Assembly: GCA_001970855.1 (NCBI GenBank)
Contig: LSSN01005352.1
Coordinates: forward strand, 1 to 11,887
Source: Smittium culicis
Lineage: Eukaryota; Kickxellomycota; Harpellomycetes; Harpellales; Legeriomycetaceae
Length of the DNA stretch: 11,887 nt
Reading direction: 5' to 3'
This document shows, piece after piece, positions 1 through 10,760 of the stretch. The position numbers and the translations under genes are program-made. The notes beneath the pieces are model-generated. The model was not told the origin of the DNA. It saw only the letters and a program-made list of their open reading frames with translations, and did not search any database. Each line of letters starts with the position of its first letter. Position 1 is the stretch's first letter.

Positions 1-303
1 AGAACTTTAAACGAACTGGAATTGGCAGCCAAGTCTGTTACTCATGTCGTCCGCGATTTAGTCAATACAGTGACTGTACTGTCAGAACGCTCGGATGCTC
101 TAAGAGATTTGAACAACGGCGGTGGCGAACAGAAACAACGCGAAGTATACCAAAACTGGTCAAGTTATGAGTTCAAGGCCAACGAAATGGAACAACAAGT
201 TGCTATTTTGAAGATCGAGAAAGATCTAATCACTGCTCGCAGAAAGTTAGCAGAAATGAGGAAGTATGGTTACCATGCAGATGAGTCTGATGCTGAACAA
301 TAA
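1..303 (+). CDS. SLA2: SLA2/END4-family endocytic adaptor, C-terminal end (5' truncated by window)
   Basis: Frame 1 is open from the first base to TAA at 301-303, giving the last 100 residues; the true start lies outside the window. The segment is helical and ends in the signature EMEQQVAILK...ARRKLAEMRK followed by a short acidic tail (DESDAEQ). This matches the distal part of the talin/HIP1R/Sla2 THATCH (I/LWEQ) actin-binding domain. In the family, Sla2 has an N-terminal ANTH domain that binds PI(4,5)P2, a central coiled coil that binds clathrin light chain, and this C-terminal module that links coated pits to F-actin at the cortex. Codon composition is balanced, unlike the AT-rich DNA further right. 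The next gene is convergent, with 203 bp between the two stop codons. A HIP1R or talin identity is less likely given the fungal-type ending and context. Confidence 0.85.
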   Translation, partial: RTLNELELAAKSVTHVVRDLVNTVTVLSERSDALRDLNNGGGEQKQREVYQNWSSYEFKANEMEQQVAILKIEKDLITARRKLAEMRKYGYHADESDAEQ

Positions 304-506
304 CGTTTCTTTTAGTTTTTTAAATGTTTTTATTACTTTCATTTCTATTATTTATTATTGATCGTAACTTATATAGTTTTATTATATCATAATATTCAAC
401 AAAAAATCAAGAAAGCTCTAATATTTTTAATGTATAAAATCTTTAACTCTCACTACCCCCCTCCCTGAACCTTCACACACGCAAAAAAAAAAAAAAAAAA
501 GAGTAT
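304..506. other. intergenic region between convergent genes
   Basis: This 203-bp spacer must hold the 3' ends of both SLA2 (+) and the RRM gene (-). It is AT-rich up to about 450, then has a C-rich block (456-465, six C then TCCC), a CA-rich stretch and an A18 tract at 483-500. The A18 tract lies 6 bases beyond the stop codon of the minus-strand gene and reads as T18 in its 3' UTR. No RNA gene or open frame is seen. Confidence 0.6.
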
Positions 507-1943
507 CTACATTAAGTTCCATGCAGTCAAAAGGTATTCATTGCCAAAAACATCGGGCATGAAGTAGGTTTGGTTGTGTGTTCTAACGAACCTATGAGCT
601 TCGGATTGCGTAGCGAAGTGTAAAATGTACATTTTCTTCATTCCCTGCTTTATATGCATACTATGGAATCATTGATAGTTTTTTTTTTTTTTTCGGCGAG
701 GTAAAATTTATAGATAAAGAAAAGCGTTAGATATTTATTATTATTTTTAATGAGTAATCAAATAGAAATATTAACATTCACAAAGCGTTTATTTTTTCTT
801 TTTGCGGAATACGCGAGTAAAGAAGAATTTTTTTTATTTTTTTTGAAAAAAAGAAAAAAGAAAAAAAAAAAAAAAAACGAAAAAGGGTCTTACTTGTAAT
901 ATGTGTACTCGGATACAGGATCGCCCGACGTGTTCACGAAATCGAATTCGGGGAATCTGCTGATAACTATATTTACGTTTGAGCTCTTTGGTAGCCCATA
1001 AATCGCTACAACTTTCTCGGGAGTTGAACCGATTTGTTTAGGGGCTAATAAATGGTCTTTAGCTGGTGGCGACGTCTAATTTTTTTTTTTTTTTTTATGG
1101 TGCAAAAAATAAATATTTAGAATAGGATTTAGCTTTACAAGTTGCTATATCTGTTGCACATTTCACTAAAAGGGAAATAAATTAAAAATGTATCTGAATA
1201 AAACGCTACATAAATATTAGTAAAATAGAATTTATTTCAGGAATTCCTTTTATATTATATATAACCATTTTGAAAGGTTTTTTCTTTTTCTATAGTCTTA
1301 TAAAAAGTAGACTTACGAATTTTGCAAATAGGGATTTGACACCATGCTTCGCTTTTCTGAATTTAGAGTAAAAAGCTTCTGCTTCTTTTCGCGAATTGAA
1401 TTCGATATAGCAACTACCGCTAAACTGTAAGTTCTTTAGGAATTTGTAAGATACTTTTTCCAGAATAATAATAAGAATTAATTTTAAATTATAATTTCTA
1501 TTTAGTATAGATTCATGTATAATGTGGATAAATTAATTACTGTTTAAAACAGCTTGTGGATTCGGACAAAGTTTCAAAATATCAGCTTTTGTGGCTGTGA
1601 ACGGGAGATGACTGAGTTGAATATGTGTTGTGTTTTTTAGAACGGTCTCTATAATATTTATTTAAAAAAAAAAAATCAAAAAAGATTAACATTTATTATG
1701 AACAGCAAAAAAAATTCTACCTTTTCGATCAGAAGAACTTTTCTGCTCGTCATTTCTTATTGATTCTAGCTTATTGTATGAATCTATATTAGAATCAGTT
1801 GAGTATTTTGATTTTGATGAATTTATTCCAAATACATATTCGGGGTTTATTTTGATAGAAAAGACTCTTCGATGCAGCGTTAGATTATTTGAACTGAAAA
1901 TCGTATGTATATTAAATCTGCGCAAATTCGAGATTCTATTCAT
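507..1943 (-). CDS. predicted mitochondrial two-RRM RNA-binding protein, five exons
   Basis: Exons on the minus strand are 1943-1721, 1648-1541, 1453-1317, 1075-894 and 660-507. They join in phase at all four junctions (804 nt, 267 residues plus TAG at 509-507). I chose ATG 1943 because the residues after it form a textbook presequence: MNRISNLRRFNIHTIF, rich in Arg with no acidic residue before E35, then RRVFS at 25-29, which fits the matrix protease R-x-F/S site. A polar, Ser/Lys-rich linker follows. RRM1 spans about 83-155, with an RNP2-like IQLSHL (84-89) and an RNP1-like SGSCYIEF (122-129). RRM2 spans about 178-265, with VAIYGL (179-184) and KKMYILHF (225-232). Both RNP1 motifs lack an aromatic residue at the third position, so RNA binding may be atypical. 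A role in mitochondrial RNA metabolism is inferred from presequence plus RRMs. I do not recognise a specific orthologue. Start, exon 3 to 4 joining and domain edges are the least certain parts. Confidence 0.78.
661..893 (-). other. spliceosomal intron 4 of the RRM gene (233 nt)
   Basis: Donor GTAAGA follows TATTACAA; the acceptor is TTCCATAG before TATGCATA. Phase 2 on both sides creates Asn217 and joins the two halves of RRM2. A CTAAC branch candidate (TATCTAACGC, rc of about 724-733) sits about 65 nt before the acceptor. The intron carries a T-rich block (828-844 on plus) next to an A-rich block (846-877) that could fold back, and a T15 tract at 679-693. Confidence 0.72.
1076..1316 (-). other. 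spliceosomal intron 3 of the RRM gene (241 nt)
   Basis: Donor is a perfect GTAAGT (ACTTAC at 1311-1316 on the plus strand) and the acceptor is ATTAG before ACGTCG. Phase 0 on both sides. The acceptor is preceded by A17 in the sense direction (T17 at 1080-1096 on plus), not by pyrimidines. CTAAA-type branch candidates lie 40-60 nt upstream, and a better TACTAAT lies about 140 nt upstream (near 1214-1220). A small extra exon inside this interval cannot be excluded. Confidence 0.65.
1454..1540 (-). other. spliceosomal intron 2 of the RRM gene (87 nt)
   Basis: Donor GTAATT follows TTAAACA; acceptor GAAAAAG precedes TATCTTAC. A TACTAAA branch-site candidate lies about 50 nt before the acceptor. 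Phase 1 on both sides gives ATA (residue 111) and joins the first strand and helix of RRM1 to its RNP1 strand. Another AG closer to the branch site gives the wrong phase. Confidence 0.72.
1649..1720 (-). other. spliceosomal intron 1 of the RRM gene (72 nt)
   Basis: Donor GTAGAA follows AAAAG, and the acceptor is ATTATAG. A T12 run (A12 at 1664-1675 on the plus strand) lies just upstream of the acceptor as a polypyrimidine tract. Splicing converts a frame that would end at 1686 into codon GAG (residue 75) and runs straight into RRM1. Phase 1 on both sides. Confidence 0.75.
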
Positions 1944-2721
1944 TTTGGGTATTATCAATCTAATTTTGTCTATATAAAAAATGAGTTACGAGGGGGAAGA
2001 ACGTCTATACGCAAATAAACTGATCTTTTAATATAATGGCTAGAAAAAGAATATTTCGTTGGTATCGCTGAAAATGGAAAAAAAATCATTTCAAATTGAA
2101 ATCTGTTTTTTTATTTAGTGAAGAAAAATCGCTGATTTTTGGCTATATTTTGTTTAAAGATACCTTATTCGCCACATTATAACTTTAATCTCTTTGATCG
2201 TCATATTAGAGTGATAGAACTTTGACCTTTACCCTATTAGAACTTATAACACTATAAAATAAAACTCAAAATTAAATCATTTTTTGGATAAGTTTTATAT
2301 AATTTTTACCTCTATTTAAACTTATCATTTTATTTAAATTACTTAACTTTATAACACGACAAAATATAAACATTTTAATAAACCTATTACACAATTTCAT
2401 TTATCTCGAAAATATAACTTAAACCTAATAATAATTTAGCAACAAACTAACAATATATAAAACACTGAGCTTTATTTCAATAATAAATAATGTTAATTAC
2501 TGAATTTTATGCTAAAAAAAATTATGGTATCTAAAGCAGCTATATTTTTTTTCAACTTTATAATATCGCTTTATGCAATGTTTAGTACTTATAAGAAAAA
2601 ATAAAAATTAGGTGAATAAATTCAACATCTTTTTTTTATTTCCAAACCAGCTCAAGTATAAATATATTCTAAAATAAAAGGTTTAATAATATCTGTATAT
2701 TAATTTTTACAAAATATAAAT
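1944..2721. other. upstream region of the RRM gene grading into AT-rich DNA
   Basis: This 778-bp stretch lies between the RRM gene start codon and the tRNA 3' end. G+C is moderate to about 2210, then drops sharply. Near the gene there is a TATATA at 1971-1976 and a C-rich element on the sense strand (GGGGG at 1992-1996 on plus), either of which could be promoter sequence, though neither is proven. No gene with convincing family features is seen; a possible 29-codon spliced frame at 2036-2182 is treated as chance. Confidence 0.5.
2711..2714 (-). terminator. RNA polymerase III terminator of tRNA-Ile
   Basis: TTTT on the minus strand begins 8 nt after the tRNA 3' end, a minimal but typical Pol III stop. 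Because four T is short, some read-through into the AT-rich flank would be possible. Confidence 0.6.
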
Positions 2722-2818
2722 TGCTCCGTACCAGGATCGAACTGGTGATCTTCGCGTGACTCTAACATAGTTGTTTAGACTATAAGCACGACGCATTAAC
2801 CAGCTATGCTAACAGAGC
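2722..2818 (-). tRNA. tRNA-Ile(UAU) with a 23-nt intron
   Basis: The minus strand folds into a full cloverleaf after intron removal (74 nt). It has a 7-bp acceptor GCTCTGT/ACGGAGC with discriminator A, D-stem GCAT/ATGC, anticodon stem TCGTG/CGCGA with one T-G pair, a 5-nt variable loop and T-stem ACCAG/CTGGT around TTCGATC. The anticodon TAT (2782-2784 on plus) decodes AUA isoleucine. Internal promoters are clear: A box TAGCATAGCTGG (2800-2811) and B box GTTCGATCC (2734-2742). It reads AUA codons with an intron-containing precursor, as tRNA-Ile(UAU) does in budding yeast. The CCA end is not encoded, as expected for a eukaryotic nuclear gene. Confidence 0.95.
2758..2780 (-). other. tRNA intron at position 37/38
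   Basis: The 23-nt insert follows the base after the anticodon, the canonical site for the tRNA splicing endonuclease. CTATG within the intron can pair with TATAG of the anticodon region, giving the expected anticodon-intron helix. Confidence 0.88.
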
Positions 2819-5800
2819 ATATAAACTTCTAATATAATATAGATTATGTCAAATTGTAATCATTTTTTTATATTTGAATTATTTTTATTGCTTTGAATAT
2901 AGCTCACTTAAATCAGACTTGAGGTATTTTTAAATGTCTAAACCTCCAAGATTTAATAATATAAAGCTTCAAATAAATTTTAACCTCTAAATATATTGGC
3001 TGATACACCTTGTCTAATTTTTTAAGGGAGATGGATAGGTATTATAAGATAATATTTTTAATAAAGCCAAAATTTTAATCAGTATATATCTGTGAATTAT
3101 AAGAATATAAAGTATTTTTGTATAATATTAACTTTTAAAAAGCATTTGGTATATTGTGTACCAAGTTTAAGGAAAATTCTTAAACACCTCATTTTGATTG
3201 ATTATATATTTGTTTTTATGAATTTTTTTATGGTAAATTTCGCCGATTATGTGCTATTAGTTGTAGTAGAAAAAAAAATTTTACATTATAGTCGCTAAAA
3301 AATTTTGAATTTACTTTATATTTACTCAATTTCTTTTTTTTCAAACTAAAGTGTGGCTTTTTTTATATTTCTTCTCAAAAACGTGAGATGTTATTTCTAT
3401 CAAAAATGCTGTCAATTTATACTATTAAATCGATTAAAAAATAATTTTTACTAGAAAACACAAATAAGAATTTAAATTAGAATTAATAATACTCAATATA
3501 TTTTTCATTAAATATTATCTTATATTATAATGTAATATTTATATTTAAACAATACCATATCAAACTTTTCATTATTTCTAATTCTAACCACAGATATTAT
3601 ATCTTTTAGGATATTTAGAATTTATAATATTAAACATAAAAATAATATCTGACACAAAAATTTATATATTTACGAAATTTTTCATTCCAAAATATAGCTA
3701 AATTTAAATATATTCTTAATTTCTATATTATTAACTAATGAGTATTGATAAAATATAATTATTTTAACATTTTTTTAGCATATCTTGTATTATTATAATT
3801 TCTAAGCTACTCAAAAAATTTTAATTCTATTAAAATATTATTTAGAGAATATTTTTCTTTTATTTTTAATATAGCTTGAATTTATAAAATTTATAAGAAA
3901 TAGTACATAATAATTCGGCTAGATATTCGATAGCTATTCTAAGATATTAATGTATGATTTTAAATCTTTGTCTTGGATTATTATATAATTTCCTTTTCAT
4001 AAAAAAAAAGGATTTATAGATCTTGCTGACAGAGAATTCTGATTACATCTACCATTAGTTGAAATTTCTAATCTCATTTCATATAAACTCTTTTTTTTTA
4101 GCTGAATAATTCAATAAAACTAATATATAGAATATAATTGAAATTTTTTGTCAATTAAAAAAGGTTAAATATTCTCGAGTTATTTATAATAACAAATTTA
4201 GTGCAATAAATTTATTTTTGGTTTCAAATAATCAAATTCGAAAAAAAAAACCAAATCAAGATAAAGTCTTACATTTATGCCCAATATCTTACAATATTAT
4301 AAATATAAAATAATAAGAATTAAAATTAAAAGTTTTTGATATTTTTATAGTATATAGCTCTCACTTTTATTTTATTTATAAATAATTTTATAGAAAAAAT
4401 AAAATATCTGGGTATGAATTTTGATCTAAGAATTATTTTATTTTATAAATATATAATTATTGTGAAAAAATCTAGAATGGCAGTTTAATTTGTGACTCAT
4501 GAAAAAAAGCATCAGATAATTAAGAATTATCAAAAATAATAATAGGTTATTTATACTCTAGAAAATTGAAAAAAATTGAAATTAGTGATATTAATTTTAG
4601 GCTCTATAAGTTATAAAGATAAATACTCAAATAAATAATAGTATTACGTGAAAAAAAATTAAACATAATGATCTATTCTAATTTTTATATCAATTTTTGG
4701 ACCTATAAATATCTGCTTTTGTACCAAAATAATTTATGTAGTGATCACATCTTAACATTTTCAGATTTTTATCGCGATGGTAATCACGAAAAAAAAATCT
4801 ATTAACGAAAAAATGAGTTAATACATCAGATTCAAATTTTGTCTTCATTTATTCAGATGACATGGTGATATGATATCCAATAATATTTTATTATTTTTTT
4901 AACGTATTATTTAGCTAATAAAAAAAATCTGTATTTCACATCCGCTAATGGATACTATAGACTTGATTGTGTATAAGAAATATATTACTTTTTAATAAAA
5001 CTAATAAGGCGATCTATAAATGTATAGAATTGACATTCATCGAAATATTCAAATTTCGGGCCTGTAAATATTTAAATTCTTATTTCATTATTACATTCAT
5101 AAATAAAATAATCTATTATAGATTCATAAAATGATTGATTTATAACATTTCTATACTTATCTGCTGAAAAATTATGAATTTATACATATAATTTTCATAT
5201 TATTCGTAGAAATCATTTAAATAAGACACTATTTATTTATTTGTTTATTTTAACAATAACAAATTTAATATTAAAAAGAGTATTGAAACGAGGCTGCTGA
5301 TAATTTTTAAATTTTTTGACTTCAATATTAATTATTGATATTATACTAATTTAAATAATTAGATTTAATTTTAGTATTGATTAGTTAAAATAAATATGTG
5401 ATTTTTTAAAGGTTGAGGAGAGTTCTAATATTAAATATTTGAATTTTTAGAAAAAATTTCTTATTAAAAAATCAAACATTAAATATATGCTTTCAGATCA
5501 TAATTTAGATGAAATAGCTAATTATTGCGGCAATAATATAAAATAATGTCTCATTAAGATATTTAATTGTATTTTTTCATTTACTAATATTAATTTTTTT
5601 AAATTTATTATATGTTTAATTGATTTTTAACTGGTTTCAGAGTCGATAAGTATAGTTCCAAGTACATTTTTTGGAAATTCATATATATCAAATTAAATAG
5701 AGAAATTCTAAATCCGTATTGGAATATTGAAATTTTTTGAAAAATATTTTTCAAAATTATTAAAAAATGGGGAAAATAATAGCGCTTACTATACTATCTT

Positions 5801-6756
5801 TGAGTTTCATTAAATAGGAGATTTGTGCTTAATTTAATAAGGAATTTTTTATTTTCTGTAAGCTTTTATACAGAATGGCATTATACTAAACGAAACCTCA
5901 TAGGATTAAATTTTGAAACGAAAAAATAAGCTCGAAATTTTTTTATGAAACGCTTTTATTGGAAAATATTTTCTCAAAGCAAAATTTCTCAATACAAGTT
6001 TGGGCACTTATGTTTTTACCTAAAAAATATAATATTTATATATATTATATTATCGTTATTAAAATTTTCGATTAAATTATTATTCGCTTAAGAGATATAT
6101 TCAAATTCTATTATTTTTAAAACTTGTAGTTAAATTTGAATAGATAACTGATTAATAGCTACCATATGCAAAATAATATATGTTTAAATATTTAAAAATA
6201 ATTATAATATTAGTTGAAAATTTGCATTCTTGAATGAAAAATAATTAAATTTTCTATTAATAAATGAAGCTTAAAAGATGTTTATATCCATACTTATGTC
6301 TTTTATTTTTATAACTACTAAACTGATTTAAATATACCGCTGTGTGAAAAAATTGATACTTTTGGTTGTAGATTTGGTTAAAATTATTGATAGTCGATGA
6401 TTTTATAATTTATAATTAAAGATAACATATCCACGGGTTTAAGGATATTGAATTCTTATCTCGAGACCATAAAGAAGTTCAAAAATATACTTTGAAATAT
6501 TTTCGCTCCAAAAACATTCAAAATTACCTAGAAAGAATGAATTTTTGATTGAAATTACACGAAAATATAATTTGATAATATATTTAATTGTGAGCGAAAC
6601 AAGTCAGATTCGGCTACGCCATTATTCTTGAAATTACTTTTTAATATGGAAAAAATTTTCTGCGAGATGATTTTTGAGTTATGAATCCGGTATATGCAAT
6701 AAAATTATATTGATGGTATATTAATTTATCATTATTTCGAATAATTGTGTATATAA

Positions 6757-6770
6757 CAGAGTTAACTCTG
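6757..6770. repeat. 14-bp perfect palindrome
   Basis: CAGAGTTAACTCTG is its own reverse complement and has more G+C than its surroundings. It could be a protein-binding site or simple chance; nothing nearby decides this. Confidence 0.4.
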
Positions 6771-7461
6771 AGATGGCATTTTTAGAATCGAAAAAAATAT
6801 GTTTTCCCTGTATATGGAAAACCTACCAAAGAAATAATATCAAATTCTCTGATGAATTTATTTACAAGAAAAAATCAAAGAATCCTCTAAAAGTGTTTTT
6901 TAATTGCAAATTATTTGATTTTTTCACTCTGAACAATTGAATATTTCGAATTTTTCTTAACAAATCCGATAATATAGTTTTCGTATATGGAATAAAACAG
7001 ATTTTAGAACTAAATTTTGTTCCAATTGATGATAATTTCAAGTTTTTAAATGAAATATAAGTCATAAATATCTATCTGGAATATTTATAAAATATATTGA
7101 GCGATTATAAATTTGCAGAAAATTTTTCAAAGAAGATAAAAGATATTCTATCCAAAAAAATTTTATAAATAGTTAAATTTACTTGATATAGGAAAGGAGG
7201 GGGCGAATGGGGAATAAAAAAAGAGCAAACAGTCAAATTAGCATTGAAATAACGGATTTCAAAGGTCTAAAATTACCATTATGTATATTAAATGAATTGA
7301 GGCATATAATAAAAGACCAAAAATACAATTCAGTATTGAAAAAATAGATTTAAGAATGGAATAAAAATTTTTTTAATTTTAATCTAAAAAGAAAAACCAT
7401 GTTGGTGATATCAACGAAAAAAATGGTATAATATGTGAAAAATATCTAATAATAGTATTGA

Positions 7462-7485
7462 ATTAACTACGATTAACTACGATTA
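7462..7485. repeat. short 10-bp tandem duplication
   Basis: ATTAACTACG occurs twice in a row and is followed by a partial third copy (ATTA). This fits local replication slippage. Confidence 0.5.
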
Positions 7486-8342
7486 AATTCATTATCTATA
7501 AATTCCAAAATTTAGAATACGAAAACTAAAAAAAATAAGAAAGAGAGTATGAGATAAAATAGTAGTAAAATTTTTTTATATTTTTATAATATCTAATTTA
7601 TTTGAACGAATTTTTTTTTAAACATTATTGAAAATTCATTTTCTCATACATAAACAATAAAATTGATGTAAAGTGATAATTACATTGAAATAAAAAAAAT
7701 TAGTAGCTCGATATTTTAAGAGTTTTATTATAATTTTTTTTTAGTGAGTTCTATAATTAAGCAAAAAAATTTTTATAAAATGTTTAAATAAAAAAGAAAA
7801 ATATTTCGAGCGAATTATCTCTGAGTCATAAATTTCAAAACCAAATTCGTAAATATTTTTATAGTAAAATTATTTCATATTCACGTTGATATTTATTATT
7901 TGGTTATTTACCGATTTAGATGGTTTTTAAATGTTTTTTCTGTATTTTTCCGTATTTATCTATATTAATTAAAAATTTTTACACTATTATATTCGAATAA
8001 TTTAAAGTAACCATAATGAACACTTGGAATTTAGAATTTTATATAACACGAATGAATAATAGATATATTCAATTGACTCATTTTAAACTACTAATTTTTT
8101 TAGTATGATTCTGCACTTTAATTCAGTAAAATATGTTTTTTTTTTTGGGAAACCTAATATAATAGAAAATTCAATTTTCATTTAATTTTGAAAATTTAAT
8201 CTTCATATTTATTGCTTTTTAGATTTTTTTCTACTAAAAAAATTTTGATCTTTTTTTATTCACAAAATTAGTTCTTGCATAATTAGATTTATTTATATTA
8301 TTGGAAGAATAGATCTTAAAGTTTTAAACTGTATTTAAATCA

Positions 8343-8384
8343 CTATAACTATAACTATAACTATAACTATAACTATAACTATAA
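8343..8384 (+). repeat. hexanucleotide array (CTATAA)7
   Basis: Seven uninterrupted CTATAA units are followed by a degenerate ATAAATATAA tail. It resembles a degenerate interstitial telomere-like or simple satellite repeat, but there is no G-rich strand, so a telomeric origin is not supported. Perfect copies in otherwise random-looking DNA imply recent expansion. Confidence 0.9.
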
Positions 8385-10760
8385 ATATAAAATCATAAAT
8401 TTTTATCGTAAATTATTGACTCTAAACAACCGCATTAATAGCTATTTTAAATATGCTAGATTAGAAAAAAATTTTGGTTAACCCTTTCTCGAGTGGTAGA
8501 CTGCTTTTTTTTTCAACCAATTATAGAAAACATAGTTCAATAATTGTAATTTAATTCCATGGATAAAATCTTATTGGTCTATTTTTTTAGCGAAAAATTA
8601 TAAATCAGCTTATAAAACTTGATTGAATCAAAAAATTCATTTTTTTGAAGTATTTTTGACGGAAAAGGGTTGAATTTTTGAATTCTAATTTCAGAGAATA
8701 TTGGTTTTATTTATTCTTAATGCTACAAGTGATGCTGAATGATAAAAAATAACCGATTTATCTGGGAAAATAAAAATTTCATTATTTTTTTTATCAAAAA
8801 ATAATATATTTAAACTCAATAAGCACAATACTATTATAAAAAAATTTCATTTTATGATATTTAATAAACACAAAAGATATTCACTTTTTTGCATTCCAGT
8901 ATATCCAATGTATTTTTTTACAACATTTAATTATGTTTATTGGAATTAAATCCAAATTACTCAATACTGATCACATATAATCTAGAGCACTTTGATGATG
9001 TAACGATATTATTTGATAGAATTATCGATACTGTTAATAATAGTTATATTATTGAATGAAATCATTTTTTAGAAATTTAATAATAAATTATTAAATATCA
9101 AACATAAGCATGATGGTTATATAACAAATAAGAGAGTTTTTACAATTTATTATTATAAGGAAACTTACAAATATTAAATTGAATTTTCTATGCGATAATA
9201 AAAAATACGATTTTTATAGTACATATTCATTAATATCATTTCAAATAACTGATTGCTTATGTTTAATGTGCTCATTTATATAAAATATTTTTTTTAATAT
9301 TATTCAATTTATCAGGGATTTATAATTATGAAATTTAGCTAATTTATTGATAAATATTTTTATTCATCCAAAAATTATCGCATATTAATGAAGAAAACAA
9401 AGTAAAGAAGATTTTTTTCTTATATCTAATAAATATTCAATAATATTACCCTTTATATTTTAAATTTCAAAAATATAAAACCAAAGTTTATACAAGATTC
9501 ACATTTAAAATTTATATTGATGAAATAATTATTCTTAGAATAAAAAAATGAGTTTTTAGTGATTGTAAAAGTGAGTGCATAAAAAAAATTGGGCTCGATA
9601 AATATTCTACATTCTGGGAGCACGATATATAAAATTAATTAGTATAAATATTAATTCTATTAAATCCAATAATTTAATATGGGATATAATTAAATAAAAT
9701 AATGTATAAATCATGCATAAATAATAAATATGAAACTAAAGTATAAAAATATAACTAGATCGTTTTTTGATTAATTATTTATCATTAACTAATAATATTT
9801 CACATAAGCATTACTATAGATTGGGGTATCTTTCAATATTTATTTCTTATATTTATGTGATTTTTGATATTTTAAAAATTTTTTATGTTGTATAAGTGTT
9901 TGATTTCATTTTTTATTACCTGATATCTAATTTAAATTTTAGAATTTTTTTTATATAGTTATTGTAATTTTCAATTTTTCTCTTAAATTGAGTGATTTAT
10001 TCTATTTATGATATTTAAATTATATTAATTAGGTATATCTTATCAATAGACAGTATTAAAACTACAGAATAAATATACTAATGAGCTTATTAAAATTGAG
10101 ATTTCTTAAAAATTACCTATAAAAACTTGAAATTAAAATCCGTTATCTATAAAATACTAAATTAAAAAGTATTAGATTTTGATATTTTTTTAATTTTATT
10201 AATAGAATATTTAAAGAAGAAATTAGAATATACGCTTTAGCCCGGAAAAAACAAGCTGTGCATTTTGAATTTATATTTATGAAATTAAGTATAAAAATAA
10301 TATATATTTGCACTTCAAGTTGACAAACGATGTGAGTATTTGAAAAAATATTAAAGTGGATTGTATTTATGTGAAATTTTTTAAAATAAAAAAATTTAGA
10401 GTAAGTAAAAGAGGCGAATTTAAGCAGTATAAATATATTAAAAAATCTTATTTAATAAAATTTCAATTTTTTATGAAATGAAATTACTGATAAAACATTT
10501 TACATATAGAATAGCTCAATCCTCATTATATTGAAATATTATTCATTAAATAATTTTCAATTAAGTGTAAAAATTAGCGGAAATATATTTATAAAAGTAT
10601 ACGAAAAATAAAATAAGCTTTTATAAATGCCACATAAAATCAGTTTCTAACTTTTATGATTTATAACTATATAAAAAAGATGTTCTAAGCCCATTATATA
10701 CATTAATATGATGAATAAAAATTTTTAAACAGCTTATAATATAAACTACTAGTAAGAACC
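8385..10760. other. gene-free, extremely AT-rich DNA (right part of desert)
   Basis: No coding frame, tRNA box or array is recognised. Composition continues that of 2819-8342. A brief GC-richer patch is seen near 10231-10260 (it contains TTTAGCCCGGAAAA). The right end may contain the unmarked 5' flank of the transposase relic that follows, but I could not identify a terminal inverted repeat. Confidence 0.6.

Larger units (their letters stand above)
2819..8342. other. gene-free, extremely AT-rich DNA (left part of desert)
   Basis: I find no intact gene, RNA gene or array in this stretch. Stop codons are dense in all frames, as expected at this base composition. Lines counted by eye range from about 15% to 23% G+C. 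Small GC-richer islands occur near 5285-5302, 6433-6548, 6600-6625 and 7191-7212. They may be remnants of mutated elements, but none shows a recognisable domain. The two longest open stretches (3092-3298 + and 6862-7065 -) are low-complexity in composition and are not supported as genes. Confidence 0.7.

Noticed and set aside
1686..1958. Single 90-codon minus-strand frame as a stand-alone gene
   Set aside because: Its first codon is TTG, not ATG; the ATG is at 1943. Its last 11 codons fall in intron 1. It is exon 1 of the five-exon RRM gene.
1774..1977. Plus-strand 67-codon frame
   Set aside because: It starts at TTG and is antisense to exon 1 of the RRM gene; no domain is seen.
2036..2182. 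Possible two-exon 29-residue peptide (ATG 2036, intron 2062-2118)
   Set aside because: The donor GTATCG is weak, there is no CTAAC-type branch site, and the peptide matches no family I know. In-phase joining alone is not enough.
3092..3298. Plus-strand 68-codon hydrophobic frame
   Set aside because: It starts at GTG, has the AT-rich composition of the desert and no recognisable motif; open frames of this size arise by chance across 9 kb.
6862..7065. Minus-strand 67-codon frame
   Set aside because: Composition matches the surrounding non-coding DNA, with no motif or splice context.
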